Source of the DNA: an uncultured Enterocloster sp.
Lineage (GTDB): Bacteria; Bacillota; Clostridia; Lachnospirales; Lachnospiraceae
NCBI GenBank assembly: GCA_944382045.1
Contig: CALWMT010000081.1
Span: forward strand, 1 to 9,521
Length of the DNA stretch: 9,521 nt
Reading direction: 5' to 3'
The notes under the pieces are model-generated. The model was given only the letters and a program-made list of their open reading frames with translations, was not told where the DNA came from and ran no database searches. Positions 1-5,479 of this stretch are shown here, one piece after another. The position numbers and the translations under genes are program-made. Every line of letters begins with the position of its first letter. Within the stretch, counting starts at the first letter, position 1.

Positions 1-102
1 AAGGGGGCCTTCATGAAGACCTTTACCCTGTGGAACCTGATTTTTTTGGCGGTCCTGATCGCTGCGGCCGTTCTGCTTGCGGCAGTGTCTCCCGCCGGAT
101 AG
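1..102 (+). CDS. C-terminal tail of a membrane protein (partial, 5' end outside window)
   Basis: The frame open from base 1 ends at TAG 100-102 and encodes 33 residues: KGAFMKTFTLWNLI, then a strongly hydrophobic run (FLAVLIAAAVLLAAV) and the end SPAG. This looks like the last transmembrane helix and short tail of an integral membrane protein, perhaps a transporter. The run FMKTFTLWN faintly recalls the last helix of GntP-type permeases, but that is only an impression. The frame also contains an ATG at base 13, but nothing like a ribosome binding site precedes it within the 12 visible bases, so a separate 29-residue gene is less likely than a truncated larger one. The family cannot be fixed from this fragment. 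Confidence 0.6.
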   Translation, partial: KGAFMKTFTLWNLIFLAVLIAAAVLLAAVSPAG

Positions 103-104
103 GC

Positions 105-144
105 GCCCGGTTATACCTCCCATGCAGGAATGGCATATCCGGGC
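105..144 (+). terminator. interrupted stem-loop after the upstream membrane protein gene, possible weak terminator
   Basis: GCCCGG (105-110) pairs with CCGGGC (139-144), TAT (112-114) with ATA (135-137), and CCAT (120-123) with ATGG (130-133), closing a 6-nt loop. It starts 2 bases after the stop codon, where a terminator would be expected. There is no U-tract after it, so intrinsic termination is doubtful. Confidence 0.3.
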
Positions 145-157
145 TGCAAGATACCCA

Positions 158-186
158 TTGATTTTGCATCTCAATAAGACTATAAT
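158..186 (+). promoter_or_regulatory. SigA-type promoter of ilvE
   Basis: TTGATT (158-163) and a perfect TATAAT (181-186) are separated by 17 bp, matching the housekeeping consensus spacing. The predicted start, near base 193, gives an A-rich leader of about 53 nt. That leader contains a 9-bp direct repeat, CAAAATACA, at 193-201 and 203-211. It is too short for a T-box or other classical amino-acid leader, and I see none. An 8-bp stem, TGCAAGAT (145-152) with ATTTTGCA (161-168), overlaps the -35 box; its meaning is unknown. Confidence 0.75.
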
Positions 187-245
187 GATTTTCAAAATAC
201 AGCAAAATACAAAACAGCAGTTTTAAGAAAACGGAGGAAGACATT

Positions 246-1271
246 ATGGAAAAGAAAAACCTGGACTGGGGAAATATCGGATTTTCCTATATGGTTACAG
301 ACGAGCGGTATGTGGCGGATTATAAGGACGGCGCATGGGGCGAGGGCCGCATGACCTCGGATCCCAATGTGGTGATCAATGAGTGCGCCGGCATTCTTCA
401 GTACTGCCAGGAGGTGTTTGAGGGGCTGAAGGCCTACACCCAGGCGGACGGCCATATTGTCACCTTCCGGCCGGATCTGAACGCGGAGCGCATGATGGAT
501 TCCGCAAAGAGGCTGGAGATGCCTCCCTTCCCCAAGGAGCGTTTTTTGGAGGCTGTGGACAAGGTGGTAAGCGCCAACGCGGCCTGGGTGCCCCCCTACG
601 GCAGCGGAGCCACCCTGTACCTGCGCCCCTATATGTTTGCCTCCGGCCCGGTGATCGGCGTGAAGCCCTCTGCTGAGTATCAGTTCCGTCTCTTTGGAAC
701 TCCGGTAGGCCCCTACTTTAAGGGCGGCGCAAAGCCTATCACTATCTGCGTCAGCGACTTTGACCGGGCAGCGCCCCATGGCACCGGCCATGTGAAGGCG
801 GGCTTAAACTATGCCATGAGCCTGCATGCCTCTGTTACCGCCCATGCGGCAGGGTTTGATGAGAATATGTTCCTGGATCCAGGAACCCGCACCTATGTGG
901 AGGAGACCGGCGGAGCAAACTTCCTCTTCATCACCAAGGACGGGGAGGTTGTCACACCTAAGTCTGAGTCCATTCTGCCCTCCATCACAAGAAGATCCCT
1001 GGTGTATGTGGCGGAGCACTATCTGGGCCTTAAGGTCACCCAGAGGCCGGTGAAGCTGGCGGAGCTGGGCGATTTCGCAGAGTGCGGCCTGTGCGGCACA
1101 GCGGCGGTTATCTCCCCGGTAGGAAAGGTTGTGGATCACGGAAAGGAGATCTGCTTCCCCAGCGGCATGGAGGAGATGGGGCCCATCACCAAGAAGCTCT
1201 ATGACACCCTGACAGGCATCCAGATGGGTACAGTGGAAGCGCCCGAGGGCTGGATCCGCAGGATTGTGTAA
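246..1271 (+). CDS. ilvE: branched-chain amino acid aminotransferase (class IV PLP, type II)
   Basis: This 341-residue cytoplasmic PLP enzyme should interconvert leucine, isoleucine and valine with their 2-oxo acids, using glutamate/2-oxoglutarate (EC 2.6.1.42). The length is typical of the type II (eukaryote/Bacillus-like) branch rather than the shorter E. coli IlvE branch. Visible signatures are EVFEGLKAY (56-64), where substrate-pocket residues lie; HGTGHVKAGLNYA, whose Lys184 should form the Schiff base with PLP; and the glutamate-containing segment YVEETGGANFLF (217-228). The start is fixed by GGAGG at 233-237, 8 nt before the ATG. The gene is monocistronic by appearance: its own promoter lies upstream (158-186) and a strong hairpin with a T-tract follows at 1338-1395. 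No other branched-chain pathway gene is in the window. The family call is secure; substrate preference within the branched-chain group is inferred. Confidence 0.95.
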   Translation: MEKKNLDWGNIGFSYMVTDERYVADYKDGAWGEGRMTSDPNVVINECAGILQYCQEVFEGLKAYTQADGHIVTFRPDLNAERMMDSAKRLEMPPFPKERFLEAVDKVVSANAAWVPPYGSGATLYLRPYMFASGPVIGVKPSAEYQFRLFGTPVGPYFKGGAKPITICVSDFDRAAPHGTGHVKAGLNYAMSLHASVTAHAAGFDENMFLDPGTRTYVEETGGANFLFITKDGEVVTPKSESILPSITRRSLVYVAEHYLGLKVTQRPVKLAELGDFAECGLCGTAAVISPVGKVVDHGKEICFPSGMEEMGPITKKLYDTLTGIQMGTVEAPEGWIRRIV

Positions 1272-1337
1272 GCTGCCGCCCGAACGGCCGTTATAAGAGC
1301 AGCAGGCCGAGTTACAGCCCGACGGGCATAAATACTC

Positions 1338-1395
1338 CCTCCCAGAATATATTTGGTAGTAAACACAGCCAAATATTCTGGGAGGTTTTTATTTT
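1338..1395 (+). terminator. strong hairpin plus T-tract after ilvE, overlapping the ribosome binding site of the next gene
   Basis: CCTCCCAGAATAT-(AT)-TTGG (1338-1356, two bases bulged) is complementary to 1369-1385, giving about 17 bp of stem around a 12-nt loop. TTTTTATTTT (1386-1395) follows at once, a textbook intrinsic terminator form. The last base of the T-tract touches the ATG at 1396, and GGAGG (1381-1385) in the 3' arm is the only good ribosome binding site for that gene. The same element could therefore act as terminator of ilvE transcripts and as a translation block for read-through RNA. Confidence 0.85.
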
Positions 1396-1833
1396 ATGAA
1401 GCAGATGAAAATGGGGCCTGCGGGGCGCAGGTACATAGGAGCTCTGGCGGCAGTCCTGCTGTGCGCAGCATGCCTTGCGGGCTGCAGTGCGTCCAAGGAC
1501 AGCGGGGAAAAGGTGAGGGATCTGGAGTTCACCGTGACCGGGGAGATGGAGACGCCCCAGGAGTTAAAGGATATGATTGCCCAAAAGCAGCCGGATCCCT
1601 TTAAGCTCACCTACACAGACAGCCAGAACCTCTATATCGCGGTGGGGTACGGCGTCCAGCCCACCGGGGGATACAGCATCGCGGTCCGTGAGCTGTATCT
1701 CACAGAGAATTCCCTTGTGATCCGGACTGAGCTTTTGGGGCCGCAGAAGGGGGAGGAGGCCGGAGGCGGCCAGTCATTTCCCTATATTGTCATAAAGACG
1801 GAATACCTGGAAAGCCCCGTGATCTTCCAGTGA
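1396..1833 (+). CDS. small lipoprotein with a PrcB_C-like (protease complex subunit) domain
   Basis: This 145-residue protein should be exported and lipid-anchored on the outer face of the membrane. Residues 1-29 form a signal peptide (MK..RR, then a hydrophobic core) ending in the lipobox LAGC with acylated Cys30. The mature part carries NLYIAVGYGVQPTGGYSI, then a beta-rich segment and PYIVIKTEYLESPVIF at the end. That order (a strand ending in PTGGYSI, then PY-V-IK near the C-terminus) is what I recall of the PrcB_C domain, found in many small Firmicutes lipoproteins of unknown role. The start uses GGAGG at 1381-1385 (10 nt spacing); an in-frame ATG at 1405 is further from it. The gene stands alone between a terminator hairpin and the cysE promoter. 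Lipoprotein status is seen directly; the domain match is from memory, and no enzymatic role is claimed. Confidence 0.75.
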   Translation: MKQMKMGPAGRRYIGALAAVLLCAACLAGCSASKDSGEKVRDLEFTVTGEMETPQELKDMIAQKQPDPFKLTYTDSQNLYIAVGYGVQPTGGYSIAVRELYLTENSLVIRTELLGPQKGEEAGGGQSFPYIVIKTEYLESPVIFQ

Positions 1834-1843
1834 GCCCTGGAAG
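1824..1843 (+). other. perfect 7-bp stem-loop spanning the stop codon of the lipoprotein gene
   Basis: CTTCCAG (1824-1830) and CTGGAAG (1837-1843) pair perfectly around a 6-nt loop that holds the TGA stop. No U-tract follows, so this is not a normal intrinsic terminator. It could stabilise the mRNA 3' end or be chance. Confidence 0.3.
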
Positions 1844-1889
1844 GCCAAAAATCGTATCCGTTCAGACGGCGGGCTGCTGCAAAAAGTCC

Positions 1890-1918
1890 TTTTTAAATAA
1901 GATGTCATATGCTATACT
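1890..1918 (+). promoter_or_regulatory. candidate promoter of the cysE-ttcA-like operon
   Basis: TATACT (1913-1918) is a 5/6 match to the -10 box. The best -35 at 17 bp is the poor TTTTTA (1890-1895). A short dyad AAAAAG-TC-CTTTTT (1881-1894) overlaps that -35 and might be a regulator site. Transcription from here would begin near 1925, which favours the cysE start at 1942 over the in-frame ATG at 1909. Confidence 0.4.
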
Positions 1919-1941
1919 GTATCGGAAAGGCAGGGATAGCA

Positions 1942-2634
1942 ATGATAATTAAGGATATATGGATGGATATAAGGGCGGTGCAGGAGCGGGACCCCGCGGC
2001 CAGGAGCTGGCTGGAGGTTCTGCTTCTTTATCAGGGGGTCCACGCCCTGATATGGCACCGTTTTGCCCATTGGTTCTACAGGCATCGGCTGTTCTTTATT
2101 GCCAGGCTTATCTCGCAGATCGCCCGCTTTTTCACTCTGATTGAGATTCATCCCGGCGCTGAGCTGGGGCACGGAATCCTCATTGACCACGGAAGCGGCG
2201 TGGTCATCGGAGAGACCGCGGTGGTGGGAGACAACTGCACCATTTACCAGGGCGTCACCCTGGGAGGGGTGGGAACCAGGAAGGGGAAGCGCCATCCCAC
2301 TCTGGGAAATAACGTGATGGTGGGGGCAGGCGCCAAGATCCTCGGCGCCTTTGAGGTGGGGGACAACTGCTCCATAGCGGCCAACGCCGTGCTCCTAAAG
2401 CCTATAGAGGACAATGTAACGGCCGCAGGCGTGCCGGCCCGGCCGGTGAAGAAGGACGGGGTTCCTCTGACAAGGCAGAAGGAAACCATGACCTTGGAGG
2501 AATACGAGGAGATGAAGCAGCGGATGCAGGAGATGGAGGCAGAGCTTGCCGCCCTAAAGGATGCTCTGGCAGCACTGTCAAAGGATGCGGCTGCAGGCGC
2601 GGCCCTCTCCCGAAAGGAGAGCATGGGAGAATGA
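1942..2634 (+). CDS. cysE: serine O-acetyltransferase (CysE/EpsC type)
   Basis: The enzyme transfers acetyl from acetyl-CoA to L-serine (EC 2.3.1.30), making the O-acetylserine used for cysteine synthesis. The 230-residue protein has an alpha-helical N-terminal part (1-65) and left-handed beta-helix hexapeptide repeats (about 70-165). Within these are IDHGSGVVIGETA (Asp82/His83), GVTLGGVGTRKGKRHPT with His118, and IAANAVLLKPI; the Asp and His residues fit the known catalytic set. The C-terminus (184-212) is a charged, probably coiled-coil helix, and the protein ends in SMGE rather than the isoleucine tail used by many CysE proteins to bind CysK. I chose 1942 because AAGGCAGGGA lies just before it and a promoter -10 lies inside the longer reading from 1909. 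The stop overlaps the next ATG by 4 bp, so the two genes are translationally coupled. Confidence 0.94.
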   Translation: MIIKDIWMDIRAVQERDPAARSWLEVLLLYQGVHALIWHRFAHWFYRHRLFFIARLISQIARFFTLIEIHPGAELGHGILIDHGSGVVIGETAVVGDNCTIYQGVTLGGVGTRKGKRHPTLGNNVMVGAGAKILGAFEVGDNCSIAANAVLLKPIEDNVTAAGVPARPVKKDGVPLTRQKETMTLEEYEEMKQRMQEMEAELAALKDALAALSKDAAAGAALSRKESMGE

Positions 2635-3560
2635 AGCAGGAAGCACCCTACGTGGAGATAGAGAGAAGCATTATCAAGCAGTTCCGCAAGACTATTTGGA
2701 GGCCATTTGTGCGCGGCCTTCAAGAATATGAGATGGTGCAGAACGGGGACCGGATCGCGGTCTGCATATCCGGGGGGAAGGATTCCATGCTCTTAGCCAA
2801 GTGCATGCAGCAGCTGAAGCGCCAGAGCGATACGGAGTTCTCCCTGGAATTTCTGGTCATGGATCCGGGCTATCACCCGGCCAACCGGGCCATGATTGAG
2901 GAAAATGCTGCCAGGATGCGCGTTCCTATCCGCATCCTGGAATCCGATATTTTTGACGCGGTGGTGGATGCAGGCCAGTCTCCCTGCTATCTCTGCGCCC
3001 GGATGCGGCGGGGCTTCCTCTACGCCAGCGCCCAGAAGCTGGGGTGCAATAAGATCGCCCTGGGCCATCACTTTGACGATGTGATTGAGACAATCCTCAT
3101 GGGAATGCTCTATGGGGGACAGATCAACACCATGATGCCCAAGCTCCGCAGCACGAATTTCCCGGGGATGGAGCTCATCCGCCCCCTGTACTTCGTGAAG
3201 GAGGAGGATATTCTGGCCTGGAAGGAGCACAACGGCCTTCGCTTTCTCCAGTGTGCCTGCCGGTTCACGGAGCAGATCGCCAGGGAGCAGGCGGCAAGAG
3301 AGCAGGCGGCCGGGGAGCCTGAGACAGGAGACAAGGCAGCCGGGGAGCCGGATGTCAGGGCCGAAGCGAAGGGCTTCGGCGCGGACATTGTCCACACCTC
3401 CAAGCGCCAGGAGATGAAGGAGCTGATCCGCCAGCTTCGGAAAAACAGCCCCTTTATTGACGCCAATATTATGAAGAGCGTGGAAAATATTAACCTGGAC
3501 GCCTGCCTGGGCTACGTGCACAGGGGGGTCCGCCATCATTTCATGGATGAGTACGCATAA
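2631..3560 (+). CDS. TtcA-family PP-loop tRNA 2-thiolation ATPase
   Basis: This family adenylates a tRNA base and replaces its oxygen with sulfur; TtcA itself makes 2-thiocytidine at position 32 with a [4Fe-4S] cluster. The 309-residue protein shows the ATP-binding PP-loop SGGKDS (47-52), the cysteine pair CYLC (119-122), GHHFDDVIETILMGMLYGG (145-163), PKLRS (170-174), RPL (184-186) and a third cysteine site CAC (208-210). These fit the TtcA arrangement of CxxC plus a distal Cys. Residues 217-246 are an unusual pentapeptide repeat inserted before the conserved SKRQEMKELI helix. The ATG overlaps the cysE stop (ATGA), which ties sulfur donation from cysteine to tRNA thiolation. The exact tRNA base is not provable from sequence, since Firmicutes homologues are less studied than E. 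coli TtcA. Confidence 0.87.
   Translation: MKQEAPYVEIERSIIKQFRKTIWRPFVRGLQEYEMVQNGDRIAVCISGGKDSMLLAKCMQQLKRQSDTEFSLEFLVMDPGYHPANRAMIEENAARMRVPIRILESDIFDAVVDAGQSPCYLCARMRRGFLYASAQKLGCNKIALGHHFDDVIETILMGMLYGGQINTMMPKLRSTNFPGMELIRPLYFVKEEDILAWKEHNGLRFLQCACRFTEQIAREQAAREQAAGEPETGDKAAGEPDVRAEAKGFGADIVHTSKRQEMKELIRQLRKNSPFIDANIMKSVENINLDACLGYVHRGVRHHFMDEYA
3279..3368 (+). repeat. 15-bp (pentapeptide) tandem repeat, six degenerate units, inside the thiolase gene
   Basis: The segment encodes residues 217-246 and divides into six 5-residue units, including AREQA twice, AGEPE and AGEPD. At the DNA level AGCAGGCGGC occurs at 3286-3295 and 3301-3310 (15 bp apart), and CCGGGGAGCC at 3310-3319 and 3340-3349 (30 bp apart). 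The period keeps the frame, so unit gain or loss would not break the gene. Confidence 0.8.
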
Positions 3561-3583
3561 ACAGCCTGCCTGCCGCATAGGCT
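3555..3583 (+). promoter_or_regulatory. possible SigE (mother-cell sporulation) promoter of sipL
   Basis: GCATAAA (3555-3561) resembles the SigE -35 box KMATATT, and CATAGGCT (3576-3583) partly matches the -10 box CATACAHT, with a 14-bp spacer as expected. The -35 overlaps the thiolase stop codon. The predicted start, near 3590, falls in the loop of the hairpin at 3565-3611. SigE control of SipL is known in Clostridioides difficile; here it is inferred from the boxes and the gene's identity. Confidence 0.4.
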
Positions 3584-3618
3584 TTCTTAAAAGACTATGA
3601 GGGATGGCAGGTGTTTTT
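3565..3618 (+). terminator. terminator-like hairpin between the thiolase gene and sipL, T-tract abutting the sipL start
   Basis: CCTGCC (3565-3570) pairs with GGCAGG (3606-3611), and CATAG (3576-3580) with CTATG (3595-3599), with TCT/AGA inside. TGTTTTT (3612-3618) follows and ends at the ATG at 3619. It could terminate read-through from the cysE operon. It also holds the GGCAGG that precedes the sipL start. Internal loops make it weaker than the hairpin after ilvE. Confidence 0.5.
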
Positions 3619-5268
3619 ATGGATTTGATAAAAAAGCGGCTACATATGAACCAGTGGAAGGGGAATGTGACCACCCAGATTACCCTGGATGATGATTTTA
3701 TCGTGCCGGATACCCTGGACGATATGGAGCAGGTAATGCTTCACACGGGTGAGGTGCAGATCGAGAGCGTGAAGAACCAGGGCGATAAGGCGGCGGTGAA
3801 GGGGCGGCTGGAATTTCAGGTTCTCTACCGGAAGGAGCGGGGCGGGCTGCAGGCTTTAGGAGGGGCGATTCCCTTCGAGGAGACTGTGAACACGCCGGGG
3901 CTGGAGGAAAAGGACTATGTGGGCCTTACCTGGATGCTGGAGGACCTGAACGCGGTTATGATTCATTCGCGGAAGCTGGGAATTCAGGCCATTGTTACCC
4001 TTCAGATTCGAATCGAGGCGCTTCGGGAGACAGAGGCAGCTGTGGACGTGGCGCCGGGAGGACTCGGAGCCGCAGCAGACAGTGCGAAATACACATCTGC
4101 TGGGAGCAGCGGAATGAAATTCACACCCCAGGGGGACGAGATCTCGGGGCCCGTGCAGGCGGAAACGCTCAAGCGGAGGATCAGCGCGGCAGCCATTGCG
4201 GTGCGCAGAAAGGATACATACCGTATCAAGGAGGAGCTGAGCTTAAACGGAGGGAAGCCCAATATCGGCCAGCTTTTATGGCGGGAGATGAAGCTGCGTG
4301 ACGTGTCGGTAAAGCCGCTGGACGGAAGCCTGCACCTGGAGGGGGAGCTGACAATCTTCGTGATTTACAGCCCGGAGGACGAAGAAATGTCATCGCAGTG
4401 GATGGAGGAAACCCTGCCATTTTCCGGGGAAATGGAAATGGGCGATGTAAAGGAGGAAATGATTCCAATGATTACCGTGCGCCTGGCGCATGGAGATCTG
4501 GAGACAAAGCCGGATTATGATGGAGAAATGCGGGAGATGGACGTGGAGGCGGTGCTGGAGCTTGACATCAAGCTGTACGAGGAACAGGAGGTGGAGCTTC
4601 TCAGCGATATGTACTCCAACGGGGCGGAAATTGAGCTGGAACGGCAGGAGGCAGCCTTTGACCAGATTCTCGCCAGAAATGTCTGCAAGACAAAGCTGGC
4701 AGAAAAGGTAACTCTGCCTCAGGATGCCAAGATTCTGCAGATCAGCCACAGCGAAGGAGCGGTAAAGCTGGACGAGATAGAAATAGCGGAGGACAGCCTG
4801 CAGATCGACGGTGTGCTGGAGGTGACACTGCTGTACCTTACCAGCGACGACGCGGCCCCTGTTCAGGCCTTTCAAACGCAGCTCCCCTTTCACTGTGCAG
4901 CGGAGGCAAGAGGTATTCGGGAGGACAGCGTGTACCAGCTGGACGCAGGACTGGAGCAGCTGGGAGCCGTGATGATGGGCGGCGGTATGGTGGAGATCAA
5001 GGCGGTGATCACGCTGGACTTTCTGGTTCTCCAGCCGGTGACAGAGCCAGTGGTCGTAGGAGCCTCCGTGAAGCCCATAGATTTAAAGAAGCTCCAGGAG
5101 CTTCCGGGCATTGTGGGCTATATTGTTCAGCCGGGGGAGAGCCTGTGGTCTGTGGCGAAGAAATTCCACACTACGGTGGGAAACATCATTACAGCCAACG
5201 AGCTGGCCGATGACCAGGCCAAGGCAGGACAGCGCCTGCTGCTTGTAAAGGAAATCGCCCAGGAGTGA
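3619..5268 (+). CDS. sipL: SipL-like spore coat morphogenetic protein (SPOCS/DUF3794 domains plus LysM)
   Basis: SipL binds the coat ATPase SpoIVA through its LysM domain and is needed to attach the spore coat to the forespore in C. difficile. This 549-residue protein has the same layout: the N-terminal segment MDLIKKRLHMNQWKGN; three SPOCS-like beta-rich blocks (about 35-132, 205-320, 362-475), each with an LxFxVLYR- or LTxFVIYS-like core strand; and a C-terminal LysM (about 500-543: YIVQPGESLWSVAKKF, then NELADD and AGQRLLL). There is no signal peptide, fitting a mother-cell cytosolic protein. A Gly/Ala/Ser-rich stretch (136-180) between blocks 1 and 2 is probably a linker. I prefer the start at 3619 (GGCAGG 7 nt before) to the ATG at 3604, whose GAGGG touches it directly. 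A terminator follows at 5302-5364. The SPOCS and LysM calls are firm; equivalence to SipL is inferred from architecture. Confidence 0.82.
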   Translation: MDLIKKRLHMNQWKGNVTTQITLDDDFIVPDTLDDMEQVMLHTGEVQIESVKNQGDKAAVKGRLEFQVLYRKERGGLQALGGAIPFEETVNTPGLEEKDYVGLTWMLEDLNAVMIHSRKLGIQAIVTLQIRIEALRETEAAVDVAPGGLGAAADSAKYTSAGSSGMKFTPQGDEISGPVQAETLKRRISAAAIAVRRKDTYRIKEELSLNGGKPNIGQLLWREMKLRDVSVKPLDGSLHLEGELTIFVIYSPEDEEMSSQWMEETLPFSGEMEMGDVKEEMIPMITVRLAHGDLETKPDYDGEMREMDVEAVLELDIKLYEEQEVELLSDMYSNGAEIELERQEAAFDQILARNVCKTKLAEKVTLPQDAKILQISHSEGAVKLDEIEIAEDSLQIDGVLEVTLLYLTSDDAAPVQAFQTQLPFHCAAEARGIREDSVYQLDAGLEQLGAVMMGGGMVEIKAVITLDFLVLQPVTEPVVVGASVKPIDLKKLQELPGIVGYIVQPGESLWSVAKKFHTTVGNIITANELADDQAKAGQRLLLVKEIAQE

Positions 5269-5301
5269 CGAGGCGGGGAAAAGCAGCCGAGAGCCTGCGC
5301 A

Positions 5302-5364
5302 TGCTGCCTGGCCGCGCGCCCTTGATGGGCTGGCCGGGCAGCAGAGACGGGTTTTTGTTTTTTT
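5302..5364 (+). terminator. GC-rich hairpin and T-tract after sipL
   Basis: TGCTGCCTGGCC (5302-5313) pairs over 12 bp, with one G-U, with GGCCGGGCAGCA (5332-5343); CCC (5319-5321) and GGG (5327-5329) can pair inside. The T-rich run TTTTTGTTTTTTT (5352-5364) begins 8 nt after the stem, a longer gap than usual but still consistent with an intrinsic terminator. Confidence 0.65.
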
Positions 5365-5375
5365 GCGGAAATACT

Positions 5376-5405
5376 CTGGCAATTGGAGACAGACCCTGGT
5401 AAAAT
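5376..5405 (+). promoter_or_regulatory. candidate promoter of the sirtuin gene (extended -10)
   Basis: CTGGCA (5376-5381) and TAAAAT (5400-5405) are 18 bp apart, and TGG directly before the -10 forms an extended -10 (TGnTAAAAT). It lies just after the sipL terminator and gives a leader of about 68 nt. That leader holds a small GC hairpin (GCCGCA 5446-5451 with TGCGGC 5455-5460) just ahead of the ribosome binding site. Confidence 0.45.
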
Positions 5406-5462
5406 ATAGGTGGCCAAATGAAGTGGTCCTGACAGAGGAAGGAAGGCCGCAGCCTGCGGCGC

Positions 5463-5472
5463 AAGGAGGAGG
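5463..5472 (+). promoter_or_regulatory. ribosome binding site fixing the sirtuin start
   Basis: AAGGAGGAGG sits 7 nt before the ATG at 5480. It decides against the longer in-frame reading back to a TTG at 5363, which would begin in the terminator T-tract and add residues unlike any sirtuin. Confidence 0.85.
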
Positions 5473-5479
5473 TACAGGT

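Noticed and set aside
103..245. Riboswitch or T-box leader upstream of ilvE
   Set aside because: The predicted leader is only about 53 nt, A-rich, and shows no T-box sequence, specifier stem or antiterminator.
192..791. Long minus-strand open frame across the ilvE start
   Set aside because: It lies opposite a confidently identified gene, its product resembles no family I know, and GC-rich codon use in ilvE explains the lack of stops. Similar antisense frames opposite the thiolase, sipL and LacI genes were rejected for the same reason.
1909..1941. N-terminal extension of cysE by 11 codons
   Set aside because: The extension contains a promoter-like TATACT and no ribosome binding site precedes it, while AAGGCAGGGA precedes the ATG at 1942.
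3604..3618. sipL start at 3604
   Set aside because: GAGGG touches that ATG with no spacer. The ATG at 3619 has better spacing, and the resulting MDLIKK start fits family members as I recall them.
5363..5479. 39-codon N-terminal extension of the sirtuin from a TTG
   Set aside because: It begins in a terminator T-tract, contains the likely promoter, and a very strong ribosome binding site lies before the ATG at 5480.
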